In this document: positions 1-6,867 of the stretch, in pieces
Layout of the letters: each line of letters starts with the position of its first letter
Position numbering within the stretch: the stretch's first letter is position 1
Origin: Tamaricihabitans halophyticus
GTDB taxonomy: Bacteria; Actinomycetota; Actinomycetes; Mycobacteriales; Pseudonocardiaceae
Assembly: GCF_004340875.1 (NCBI RefSeq)
Contig: NZ_SLXQ01000002.1
Span: 1 to 64,000, forward strand
DNA: 64,000 bases
Direction of reading: 5' to 3'
The notes under the pieces: model-generated
Told to the model about the DNA's origin: nothing
Seen by the model: the letters and a program-made list of their open reading frames with translations, nothing else
The model's database searches: none
Made by a program: the position numbers and the translations under genes

Positions 1-204
1 GGCTCCACTGTCTCGGTCATCACAGATCCTTCCCACCAAGCTTGCTGCTCGGCGTGTCAGACCAAGACCAGATCCACCGTTAACCAGACAGTCCCCGGGC
101 GTGTCGAGTGGGTCGTCCAGGGGCGACGCAGGAGCGTCGACGCGACGTGCTGAGAGGTGGTTCCAACCGAGCGCTAGTACACCGGCTACAGGCATGGCGA
201 TAGG

Positions 205-1146
205 TCAGGAACGGCGTCGCTCCCTGCGCAGGAGGGAGCGCAGAGTCTCGGCGTTCGCGTAGCCGACCCGTCGCGCGATCTCGGCGGAGGTGAGGTCCGT
301 GGTTGCTGAGAGGTGCCGAGCTCGTTCGATGCGAAGCCGTTGGACGAAGCCGAGCGGAGTGAGGTTGAGCGCCGCACGGACTCGTCGTTCGAGGGTGCGC
401 CGGCTGGTGCCGAGCGACTGCGCGACGACGGCGACGTTGAACGGTTCGTCCAGGCGGACGCGCACGAAGCGTTCGAACTCGACGACGATCGGGTCCTCGT
501 GCCGGAGATGTTCGTAGGCGACGAAGGCCGCCTGCGACGGGCGCTCGTCGATGATGAGGAGCTTGGCGACATGTTGGGCCAGGTCGGGGCTGATCGATCG
601 CACGAGTGAGAGCGCGAGGTCGATGTGGGCGAAGGCGGCGCCGGCGGTGACGAGGTTCCCGTCGACCACGACCATGGTGTCGAGATCGAGGGCGACGGTC
701 GGATAGCGCTTCAGGAACTCCGGCCCCAGGAACCAGCTGGTCGTCGCCCGCCGATGATGCATCCGTCCGGTCTCGGCGACGGCGAACACGCCGGTGCACG
801 CCGCGGCGATCCGGGTGGTCGCGTCGTCGAGGCGCCCGAGTGAGGCGATGACCGAACGAGCATCTCGGCTCTGGAGGGCGTCGTGGGTCGCGGCGGCCGT
901 GAGGGTTCCAAGCGCAGGGACGACGACCACGTCGAACTCTCCGGACTCCGACAGCGGGTGGTCCACCGACAGGGTCATCGATGCCGTCGTGGTCACTCGC
1001 CGTTTCGGTCCGAGGATGGCGAGTTCGATCGGGTCGATCCGCGGGTCGACATCGCCGCGGGCTCCGTCGGCCACCCGCACGATGTCGATGACCGACGCGA
1101 CCGCCGAACCGAAGCAGCCGTCGATCGCGATCAGTCCGATACGCAT
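205..1146 (-). CDS. GlxA-family transcriptional regulator (DJ-1/PfpI domain + AraC HTH)
   Basis: Transcription factor with a class I glutamine-amidotransferase-like sensor domain (about residues 1-170) followed by a C-terminal AraC double helix-turn-helix (about 230-310). The N-terminus MRIGLIAIDG is the usual first beta strand of the DJ-1/PfpI fold, and a Cys near residue 117 (AACTGVF) sits at the nucleophile-elbow position. The ATG at 1146 is chosen because the 14 codons upstream are not domain-like. It is divergent from a small monooxygenase at 1254, about 107 bp away, so that gene is the obvious candidate target. GlxA-like regulators commonly act on an adjacent divergent gene; the ligand is unknown. 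Confidence 0.85.
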   Translation of the reverse strand: MRIGLIAIDGCFGSAVASVIDIVRVADGARGDVDPRIDPIELAILGPKRRVTTTASMTLSVDHPLSESGEFDVVVVPALGTLTAAATHDALQSRDARSVIASLGRLDDATTRIAAACTGVFAVAETGRMHHRRATTSWFLGPEFLKRYPTVALDLDTMVVVDGNLVTAGAAFAHIDLALSLVRSISPDLAQHVAKLLIIDERPSQAAFVAYEHLRHEDPIVVEFERFVRVRLDEPFNVAVVAQSLGTSRRTLERRVRAALNLTPLGFVQRLRIERARHLSATTDLTSAEIARRVGYANAETLRSLLRRERRRS

Positions 1147-1253
1147 GGCGCGAACAATAGCAATACTGCCGTATACGCCACTCCCCACCGGCCCTCGCTC
1201 GTCATACGCTGAACTCGCCCCACGAAGAACCCCGACTTCAAGGAGAACCCCTC

Positions 1254-1565
1254 ATGTCCACACCCGCATCACTTCCGTATGCCTTCGTCGCCAAGATCGT
1301 CGCGGCCGATGGACAGCACGACGCGCTCGCCGATCTGCTCGCCGGCGCTGTCGCACTCGCCAACGAAGAAGTAGGAACGATTGTCTGGTTCGCGGCTAGG
1401 ACCCACGCCGACACCTTCTGGATCTTCGATGCATTCCCCGACGAGGCCGCTCGCGACGCCCACGCCAACGGCGCCATCGTCGCAGCCCTGATGGCCAACC
1501 AGCACCTCCTCGGCGCAGCACCCGAGATCCTGGCGGCCGACGTCCTCGCGTCCAAGCTCCCGTAG
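1254..1565 (+). CDS. Putative quinol monooxygenase (ABM family)
   Basis: Small single-domain protein of 103 residues matching the antibiotic-biosynthesis-monooxygenase (ABM) ferredoxin-like fold in length and pattern: an N-terminal strand (YAFVAKIVA), a helix, the strand pair around TIVWFAARTH and FWIFDAFPDE, and a terminal helix. Such proteins usually dimerise and oxidise small aromatics or quinols without a cofactor; the substrate here cannot be inferred. AAGGAG at about 1241 gives a good ribosome binding site for the ATG. It is divergent from, and probably controlled by, the GlxA-like regulator. There is no downstream partner gene. Confidence 0.75.
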   Translation: MSTPASLPYAFVAKIVAADGQHDALADLLAGAVALANEEVGTIVWFAARTHADTFWIFDAFPDEAARDAHANGAIVAALMANQHLLGAAPEILAADVLASKLP

Positions 1566-2142
1566 TCCGCCAACGCACGAGACGATCGCGCCCCGCCGAG
1601 CCGTCGGACCCGACCGCCTCGACACCCGCACCACGTTGACGATCCCCGACGGGCCGATCACGAGGAGGCCAGGCAACACCAGGCGCAAGCCTGGAGCGGC
1701 ACTGTTTCACCGGTGGTCATCGAGAGAGCCAGCGCGGTTCCATGGCAGCGCAACTGTGTCAACTTGCCCTCCGTCCCGCGAGGCGCCGTGGGCGGGTCGT
1801 GGTTGCGATCCGTTGCCGTGACGGGAGACGCGTTGCGCGTCGCAGCGATGACGGGTCGTTGGCGTTCCGGGGCGTTGCGTTCGTGCGCGCCGCGCGTGCG
1901 GCATGGAGCATCTCGCTGCGCACACAACGATCGCTGCGCCGACGCACCGTTGACACCTCGCACGTCCAGGTCGCGACACAACGCCACGCTGCGTTGCCGA
2001 GCGGAGCGAGGCATATCGGCACACGGACAGGATGCCGGCCGCGAGCGCTCAGCCGGCGAGGGGTCCGTCGCAGAGGAGAGCGACGTCGGTGTCGGGCAGA
2101 GCCGTGAGGCCAGCGCATCGCGCGACCACCAGAACCGAACCG
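1566..2142. other. Gene-free accessory stretch
   Basis: About 580 bp between the monooxygenase and the tRNA-fragment hairpin. Long open frames exist on both strands, but they are Arg/Ser-rich, mutually overlapping and resemble no family, as expected for random high-GC sequence. I see no RNA gene or promoter that I can support. The stretch may be debris of integrated elements. Confidence 0.5.
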
Positions 2143-2172
2143 CCCCTGCCCTGCGTTTGCGCAGGTCAGGGG
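2143..2172 (-). terminator. Hairpin downstream of the tRNA fragment
   Basis: Twelve base pairs with one C/T mismatch close a TTTG loop: CCCCTG at 2143-2148 pairs with CAGGGG at 2167-2172, and CCTGCG pairs with CGCAGG inside. It lies 10 bp beyond the 3' end of the tRNA fragment read on the minus strand, the usual place for a tRNA terminator in actinobacteria. There is no clear U tract. Confidence 0.6.
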
Positions 2173-2181
2173 CTGTTCGCC

Positions 2182-2218
2182 GGAGCCGCCTGTCGGAATC
2201 GAACCGACGACCTAATCA
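2182..2218 (-). pseudogene. 3' fragment of a tRNA gene (tRNA-Thr-like), possible att site
   Basis: Read on the minus strand the segment shows a variable region AGGTC, a perfect five-pair T stem (GTCGG/CCGAC) around the TTCGATT loop, an acceptor strand AGGCGGC, discriminator T and CC. The acceptor and U73 match actinobacterial tRNA-Thr(CGU) as I recall it. The 5' half is absent: upstream of TGATT the sequence does not form an anticodon arm, and the insertion sequence begins 13 bp away. Such lone 3' ends are typical integration scars (attL/attR), or the gene was cut by a rearrangement. Thr identity is inferred. Confidence 0.5.
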
Positions 2219-2231
2219 CGTCGGCTTTGCG

Positions 2232-2256
2232 GGCTCTTCCCAGATGAGGGTGTAGG
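2232..2256 (+). repeat. Left inverted repeat of the ISL3-type element
   Basis: Starts GGCTCTTCCC and ends GGGTGTAGG. It matches the reverse complement of 3646-3670 at 20 of 25 positions. Confidence 0.85.
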
Positions 2257-2285
2257 TCGGCCGGGCGCGTCGGTCCGCAGATAGA

Positions 2286-2342
2286 CGTCGAGGTCTCCCG
2301 ACGATGGAGGTTCCTACGCCATCCATCCGAAAGACCTCGACG
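2286..2342 (+). promoter_or_regulatory. Inverted repeat covering the transposase start
   Basis: An 11-bp perfect inverted repeat (CGTCGAGGTCT at 2286-2296, AGACCTCGACG at 2332-2342) whose right arm ends on the first base of the GTG start. A short inner pair GATGG/CCATC lies in the loop. In a transcript entering from outside the element this would fold and mask the translation start, a known way for insertion sequences to limit transposition; here that is inference. Confidence 0.5.
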
Positions 2343-3667
2343 TGTCCGACGCTACCCCGCCGGCCGGCTTCGGCCGCCCTGACCTGACCGCCTTCGCTCG
2401 ACTCGACGGCCTCGGTCTGAGCGTGACCGGGCAACGACTTGAACCGGATCGTGCGGTCCTCGCGTGCCGCGTGGTGGAACCAGATCAGTCTTGCCGACGG
2501 TGCGGCAGCGAAGGCGCTGCTCGTGACACCGTGATCCGGCGGTTGGCCCACGAGCCGTTGGGCTGGCGACCGACCGTGCTGGAAGTTGTAGTTCGCCGCT
2601 ACCGCTGTGCCGACTGCGGACACGTGTGGCGCCAAGACACCAGCGCCGCGGCGGAGCCACGCGCGAAGCTCTCGCGCACCGGGTTGCGGTGGGCGCTGGA
2701 AGGGATCGTGGTCGCACACCTCACCGTCGCCCGTGTCGCCGAGGGACTCGGGGTCGCGTGGGACACCGCCAACAACGCGGTCCTGGCCGAAGGCAATCGG
2801 CTGCTGATCAACGACCCCACGCGGTTCGAGGGCGTGAAGGTCATTGGCGTCGATGAGCACGTCTGGCGCCACACCAGGCGTGGCGACAAGTACGTCACCG
2901 TGATCATCGACCTCACCCCGGTCCGCGATGGCGCCGGCCCAGCAAGGCTGCTGGACATGGTCGAGGGCCGGTCGAAGGCGGCGTTCAAGACCTGGCTCGC
3001 CGACTGCGACGACGCCTTCCGTGACGCGGTCGAGGTGGTCGCGATGGACGGCTTCACCGGGTTCAAGACCGCCGCTGCGGAGGAGATCCCGGACGCGGTC
3101 ACGGTGATGGATCCCTTCCACGTCGTGCGCCTGGCCGGTGACGCCCTCGACAGGTGCCGGCGCCGGGTCCAACTCGCGATCCACGGGCACCGTGGGTTCA
3201 GGGACGACCCGCTCTACAAGTCGCGGCGCACGCTGCACACCGGCGCGGACCTGCTCACCGACAAGCAGAGCGACAGGCTACGCGCGCTGTTCGTTGATGA
3301 CGCTCACGTCGAGGTCGAGGCGACCTGGGGTGTCTACCAGCGCATGATCGCCGCCTATCGCCACGAGGACCGGCAACGTGGCCGCGAGCTCATGGAGAAG
3401 CTGATCACCGACCTCAGCGCCGGCGTCCCCAAGGTGCTCACCGAGCTCACCACCCTGGGCCGGACCCTGAAGAAGCGAGCCGCCGACGTGCTCGCCTACT
3501 TCGAACGACCCGGCACCAGCAACGGGCCGACCGAGGCGCTCAACGGACGGCTCGAACACCTGCGCGGCTCCGCACTCGGGTTCCGCAACCTGACCAACTA
3601 CATCGCCCGAAGCCTGCTCGAGACCGGCGGCTTCAGACCCCAACTCCTACACCCCCGATTGGGATGA
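2342..3667 (+). CDS. ISL3 family transposase
   Basis: DDE transposase of 441 residues, the normal ISL3 length. It has an N-terminal zinc-binding pair (CRRCGSE at about 51 and CADCGH at about 89), a helix-turn-helix around 115-145, and the catalytic acids Asp171 (GVDEHVWR), Asp236 (VVAMDGF) and Glu398 (NGPTEALNGRL). All look intact, so the enzyme should be active. The GTG at 2342 follows the inverted repeat at 2286-2342, and the last codons lie inside the right terminal repeat. It would bind the terminal repeats and move the element by cut-and-paste. Confidence 0.93.
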   Translation: MSDATPPAGFGRPDLTAFARLDGLGLSVTGQRLEPDRAVLACRVVEPDQSCRRCGSEGAARDTVIRRLAHEPLGWRPTVLEVVVRRYRCADCGHVWRQDTSAAAEPRAKLSRTGLRWALEGIVVAHLTVARVAEGLGVAWDTANNAVLAEGNRLLINDPTRFEGVKVIGVDEHVWRHTRRGDKYVTVIIDLTPVRDGAGPARLLDMVEGRSKAAFKTWLADCDDAFRDAVEVVAMDGFTGFKTAAAEEIPDAVTVMDPFHVVRLAGDALDRCRRRVQLAIHGHRGFRDDPLYKSRRTLHTGADLLTDKQSDRLRALFVDDAHVEVEATWGVYQRMIAAYRHEDRQRGRELMEKLITDLSAGVPKVLTELTTLGRTLKKRAADVLAYFERPGTSNGPTEALNGRLEHLRGSALGFRNLTNYIARSLLETGGFRPQLLHPRLG

Positions 3668-3670
3668 GCC
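3646..3670 (-). repeat. Right inverted repeat of the ISL3-type element
   Basis: The reverse complement begins GGCTCATCCC and ends GGGTGTAGG, matching the left end. The transposase stop codon (3665-3667) lies within it. Confidence 0.85.
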
Positions 3671-3754
3671 GTTGTGCCGCGACCGGCCTTTGGTTTTCTT
3701 CGCCTAGGGGCCTGGCGTACGAAGCACTAAATTATGATGAGGGGCGAATAAGGT

Positions 3755-4174
3755 ATGCAGGGTAAAAAGATTAGCATTCGGAAGTACTTATGGTCATCTG
3801 CGGTACTATTGGTTAGTTCTCTCGTGTTTATGGTAACCGGATCCGTGGCCGCGGCGACATCTGAATCATCTAATATTCCAGCCTATGAGACTTTTGCCGA
3901 CATACAATGTCATAGGAATCCAGATTTTTTAACGGTTTCTTATAAAGGGTGGGGCGTGGACTACACTGCAAATACGAGGATCCATGTCTTCATGTATATA
4001 ACGGCGCCTGCTGCTCAATCTCCGGGGGGTTCCGTCCAAGATGACGATCGAGTTCTGACAACATCGGGTAGCGGGTCCTGGAGCACTCCTAGGCTTAGCG
4101 AGGTCGCCCGTGAAGGGCAGTTTGTCCTGACGGTGAAAGCGTACAGATACCCGGCTAGTGGGGGGGGCTTCTAG
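3755..4174 (+). CDS. Secreted small protein, probable frameshift at a G8 tract
   Basis: Not a family I recognise. The 139 residues start with a clear Sec signal peptide: a Lys/Arg-rich n-region, a hydrophobic core around residues 13-28, and likely cleavage after VAAA near residue 34. The mature part is beta-rich with a single Cys (ADIQC, near residue 52). The frame ends just after a run of eight G (4160-4167). With nine G it would continue to a TGA at 4201-4203 and end ASATCTF, supplying a second Cys. Base composition is clearly lower in GC than the core genes, which suggests transfer. It sits alone between the insertion sequence and another orphan gene. Confidence 0.6.
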   Translation: MQGKKISIRKYLWSSAVLLVSSLVFMVTGSVAAATSESSNIPAYETFADIQCHRNPDFLTVSYKGWGVDYTANTRIHVFMYITAPAAQSPGGSVQDDDRVLTTSGSGSWSTPRLSEVAREGQFVLTVKAYRYPASGGGF

Positions 4175-4332
4175 ATTCAGCAAGTGCTACCTGTACGTTC
4201 TGAAAAGGGTGACTAGGCTGGCCCTGGAAGTGTCGGCCGCAGGCGGTACTCGATCTCTTGGTCTTGCTGGTCAGTCTTGCGGGGTCTTATAATGCTCCGT
4301 ATTTGATATAGTCCTAGTAGTTAGGTGGCCAA

Positions 4333-4680
4333 ATGTGCGACGTACCGGATGATGTGCCGCCTGAAAAGTATCATGAGAATGCTGGATTGAATCCTATTCG
4401 GCACTGGGAGGACACTGCCGAGGTTCGGATGGAGCTTTGTCATATTGTGCGGGGTAGTACACCAGCTGACAGAGTTCAGTTCCTCGAACAGTTGGTGGAC
4501 GGCAAGAAGAAACCGATGACCAAGCAGGATCTGGACTACGCGGTCTTCTTTAATAAGGTTGCCGAAGCATTTGGTTTCGTGGATATTATCGACATATCGA
4601 CTGAAGGGTGCTCGATCGTACGCGGAGCACAAGAGCCGTTGCGTAAAGTTTTCTCGGATGATTATCAATTTGGAGACTAA
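4333..4680 (+). CDS. Hypothetical protein, low-GC orphan
   Basis: An acidic soluble protein of 115 residues with no signal peptide or membrane segment and no domain that I recognise. The middle (about residues 35-85) is predicted helical with a Lys-rich turn (DGKKKPMTKQD); the end carries several hydrophobic beta-like stretches. Codon use is AT-richer than the core genes, as in the gene at 3755, so both probably arrived together. GTGG 7-9 bases before the ATG is a weak ribosome binding site. It converges on the integrase gene across a 50-bp palindrome. Confidence 0.5.
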   Translation: MCDVPDDVPPEKYHENAGLNPIRHWEDTAEVRMELCHIVRGSTPADRVQFLEQLVDGKKKPMTKQDLDYAVFFNKVAEAFGFVDIIDISTEGCSIVRGAQEPLRKVFSDDYQFGD

Positions 4681-4719
4681 GAAATGAGCTAGAGTTAGGA
4701 TGTTTTTAGTCTTCAAAAT

Positions 4720-4769
4720 CAACCTTTGTGTCCTTGTGATCGTCGACGATCACAAGGACACAAAGGTTG
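4720..4769. terminator. 50-bp perfect palindrome between convergent genes
   Basis: Every base i pairs with base 9489-i: two 25-bp arms meeting at GTCGAC with no spacer. The right arm contains the last codons and the TGA (4750-4752) of the integrase. The other gene ends 40 bp to the left, so a bidirectional terminator is the simplest reading. The lack of any mismatch also allows a protein-binding or recombination site. Confidence 0.65.
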
Positions 4770-6537
4770 TGAGTAGCTCGGGCGTTCCGGCTCTACGTAC
4801 TTCTAGTGCATAGTCGTCGATGTCGGTGTTTTCGCCTCCAAAACGTCGAATCGCGCCGGCTAGTAGGCGGCGCAGATGTTCGGCGTTCGTAGGGTCGGCC
4901 TGCGCGGAGAATGAACGAATCTCGTTGCCGAGTCGGTACAGTCCTAGATCCAGCATGATGGTTGCCTTAGCGTCTGATGTGGACTCGGGCGTCGTAGTAG
5001 TCGTCGGTAGTTCTGCGGCGGGTTGTTCCGTGGTAACCGGTTCTGGTGGCCGGATGATCGTGGGGCGGTTGCCGCGACCGGCATCGCTGAGCAGTCCCCA
5101 TTTACGAAGCAGGCCGAGCGCGCGGTGAGCGGTACCTGCTGAAACGCTGTGGTCTTGGCACAGTTGCTTGACGGACGGCGCGAGTTGGCCACCGGGAAGC
5201 AGTCCTTCGAGGATTGCTCGGCGCAGGCTGGCCGCGATGTGTTCGTAGGGTGCCTGCGGATCGGCCTTTGCTCGTTCAATCGGGTCTGGTGGTGCGGCAG
5301 GGCGCTCAGGTACGCGTGAGAGCAGGGTTTGTGACGCGCGTTGGTCGGCTTCGGTGACCCATGCGGCGTAGACCTTGAGCGTCGTCGTGCCACCACCAGA
5401 ATGGCCAAGGCGACCGGCAACCGTGCGGATGTCGACGCCAGCGGCGATGAGCTCGGTAGCTGAGTAGTGCCGCAGCTTGTGGATCGACGTGTTGATACCT
5501 AGACGTCCGGCCAGCCGCTTGTAGCGCTGTCCGAGCGATGCGGGCTTGTACGGCGTGCTGCCGTCTGGGGTTAGCGAGAAGATGTGCGCGTCGGACGTGA
5601 TCGCGAGTCCGGCCTGCGACGCGAGTTTGACGCAATGGTCGTAGTAGTCCGACAGCACGGCAACGGTGGTGTCATCAAGTGCGAGGTTGCGCCCTTCGCC
5701 TTCCTTGGTCTCCTTCTCCCAAATCTCGGCGCCGTCCTGGGCAATGCTGCCGCTGTAGCGCAATACCTTTCGCTTCTTGTTGAAGTGCCGCCACCGTAGC
5801 CGGCTGATCTCTCCTCGGCGGGGTGCGGTGATCATCACAACCCATACGAGCGTGCCGAAGTCGAGATCCTTCCAGGCCTCATTGAGGATAGCGGCGGCTT
5901 CCTCGGCGCTCGGCGGGTCAGGGTTGGGTTTCGGCGCGGAGGGTGGTTCCGCCTGGTCCATCGGATTGCGGCCGATCCAGCCCCATCGGACGGCGCGTGC
6001 GTACGCCCCGGACAGGATGAAATGGATCTTCCGCACGGTCCATGCCGCAAGTGGTTCACGCATATGGGGTTGACACCGCTTGTCGCATTCGCGCGCCTTG
6101 GTGGTGTGATGCTCGGTGTGTGAGCCGGTGCAATGGTCGCGGCAACGCGCCAATTCGGCGTAGTAGGAGTCGAGCAACGTCGCGTCGAGCAGGTCGCCGA
6201 TCTTGCGCTGCCCGATCAGCTGAGTCACATGGTTCTTGACGTAGCGCGCGTAGGTGCGTCGGGTGGTCTCTGCGATGTCCATCAACGGCAGGTGCTTGTC
6301 TAGGAGCTGCTGCACGGTCGCATCGGTGCGTGGATGCCGTTGCTCGTATACGTCGTTCAGCAATCGGACTCGGGCAGCTTCGGCTTGATCCCACTTCGTC
6401 GGACCGTCTGGAATCGTTTCCCGAAGGTAGCGCTCCTCGCCCGTGAAAGCGTCGACTCCGGCGTAGACGTGTACGCGGAGTGATCCGCCGCGACGTTCCT
6501 CGATATGACCGCGCTGACGGTGCCGTTTGCCTGCCAT
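4750..6537 (-). CDS. Tyrosine integrase fused to a GntR-type HTH
   Basis: Site-specific recombinase of an integrative element. Numbering from the ATG at 6537: an N-terminal AP2-like arm-binding region (RVHVYAG at about 21), a core-binding domain at about 75-190 carrying a Cys/His-rich insert (C132, C136, C151, C155), and the catalytic domain with Arg240 (PRRGE), His353-x-x-Arg356 (HKLRH), His379 (LGHS) and nucleophile Tyr390. A GntR-like winged helix follows at about 431-500 (IAASLRRAILEG, LCQDHSVSAG), then a Thr/Pro linker and a tail. The total of about 595 residues is longer than a plain integrase because of this fusion. The frame stays open to 6573, so a start there is possible. It lies 47-83 bp from tRNA-Arg, the expected attB. 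Confidence 0.9.
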   Translation of the reverse strand: MAGKRHRQRGHIEERRGGSLRVHVYAGVDAFTGEERYLRETIPDGPTKWDQAEAARVRLLNDVYEQRHPRTDATVQQLLDKHLPLMDIAETTRRTYARYVKNHVTQLIGQRKIGDLLDATLLDSYYAELARCRDHCTGSHTEHHTTKARECDKRCQPHMREPLAAWTVRKIHFILSGAYARAVRWGWIGRNPMDQAEPPSAPKPNPDPPSAEEAAAILNEAWKDLDFGTLVWVVMITAPRRGEISRLRWRHFNKKRKVLRYSGSIAQDGAEIWEKETKEGEGRNLALDDTTVAVLSDYYDHCVKLASQAGLAITSDAHIFSLTPDGSTPYKPASLGQRYKRLAGRLGINTSIHKLRHYSATELIAAGVDIRTVAGRLGHSGGGTTTLKVYAAWVTEADQRASQTLLSRVPERPAAPPDPIERAKADPQAPYEHIAASLRRAILEGLLPGGQLAPSVKQLCQDHSVSAGTAHRALGLLRKWGLLSDAGRGNRPTIIRPPEPVTTEQPAAELPTTTTTPESTSDAKATIMLDLGLYRLGNEIRSFSAQADPTNAEHLRRLLAGAIRRFGGENTDIDDYALEVRRAGTPELLTTFVSL

Positions 6538-6558
6538 GAGACGAGCGTAGGCCCGTTT

Positions 6559-6580
6559 CATTCCCCAAACCATTCCCCAA
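6559..6580. repeat. Direct repeats between integrase and tRNA-Arg
   Basis: CATTCCCCAA occurs at 6559-6568 and 6571-6580, one helical turn apart, just upstream of the integrase start and 40 bp from the tRNA. The position fits integrase arm-type sites; function is inferred. Confidence 0.35.
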
Positions 6581-6619
6581 CGGGCGGCTCGGCCGGCTCA
6601 AGGCGGTCTCTGACCTGGG

Positions 6620-6692
6620 CGCCCTCGGTAGGATTCGAACCTACGACACCTGCCTCCGGAGGGCAGTGCTCTATCCCCTGAGCTACGAGGGC
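6620..6692 (-). tRNA. tRNA-Arg (anticodon CCG)
   Basis: Complete cloverleaf on the minus strand: acceptor GCCCTCG (6686-6692) pairs with CGAGGGC (6621-6627); D arm GCTC/GAGC; anticodon stem CTGCC/GGCAG around CTCCGGA, giving anticodon CCG; T stem GTAGG/CCTAC around TTCGAAT. The 3' CCA is not encoded exactly. The 3' end faces the integrase gene, so this is the likely attachment site of the element on the left, and the tRNA is kept whole. Confidence 0.95.
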
Positions 6693-6809
6693 CCATCGCG
6701 ATCGCGACGTCGGAGAGCCTATCGCATCCGGTTTTCGTCGTCGGCGGCCACCCCGTCCGCCGCCGGCGGGGACTCATCACTCTACCAAGTAAACTTAGCC
6801 TCAGCTTTC

Positions 6810-6836
6810 TTGCATACATGCGCATGTCGCTATATG
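6810..6836 (+). promoter_or_regulatory. Promoter and palindromic operator of the CDF gene
   Basis: A possible -35 TTGCAT (6810-6815) and -10 TATATG (6831-6836) frame a perfect 12-bp palindrome ACATGCGCATGT (6816-6827). A repressor bound there would block RNA polymerase, which fits a metal-responsive efflux gene. The surrounding 60 bp are unusually AT-rich. The repressor is not encoded nearby. Confidence 0.45.
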
Positions 6837-6867
6837 TTCTCCCTATGCGATCTTATGGAGGCTGGTA

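Larger units (their letters stand above)
2232..3670 (+). mobile_element. ISL3-type insertion sequence, complete
   Basis: A 1,439-bp element bounded by 25-bp imperfect inverted repeats (20 of 25 identical; both begin GGCTC and share GGGTGTAGG) and holding one intact ISL3-type transposase. The 8-bp flanks differ (GCTTTGCG at 2224-2231 and GTTGTGCC at 3671-3678), whereas ISL3 elements normally make an 8-bp target duplication. A deletion or recombination next to the element after insertion is therefore likely. Confidence 0.85.

Noticed and set aside
80-799. Minus-strand long frame overlapping the GlxA-like gene
   Set aside because: Shadow of the real gene: Arg-rich with no domain.
1713-2255. Long open frames across the gene-free stretch, some ending in a tRNA-antisense peptide
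   Set aside because: Arg/Ser-rich, overlapping on both strands, and the end is only the antisense of the tRNA fragment, a known source of false proteins.
2186-6660. tRNA fragment at 2182-2218 as the att partner of tRNA-Arg
   Set aside because: The shared bases are only those common to all T arms; acceptor and variable bases differ.
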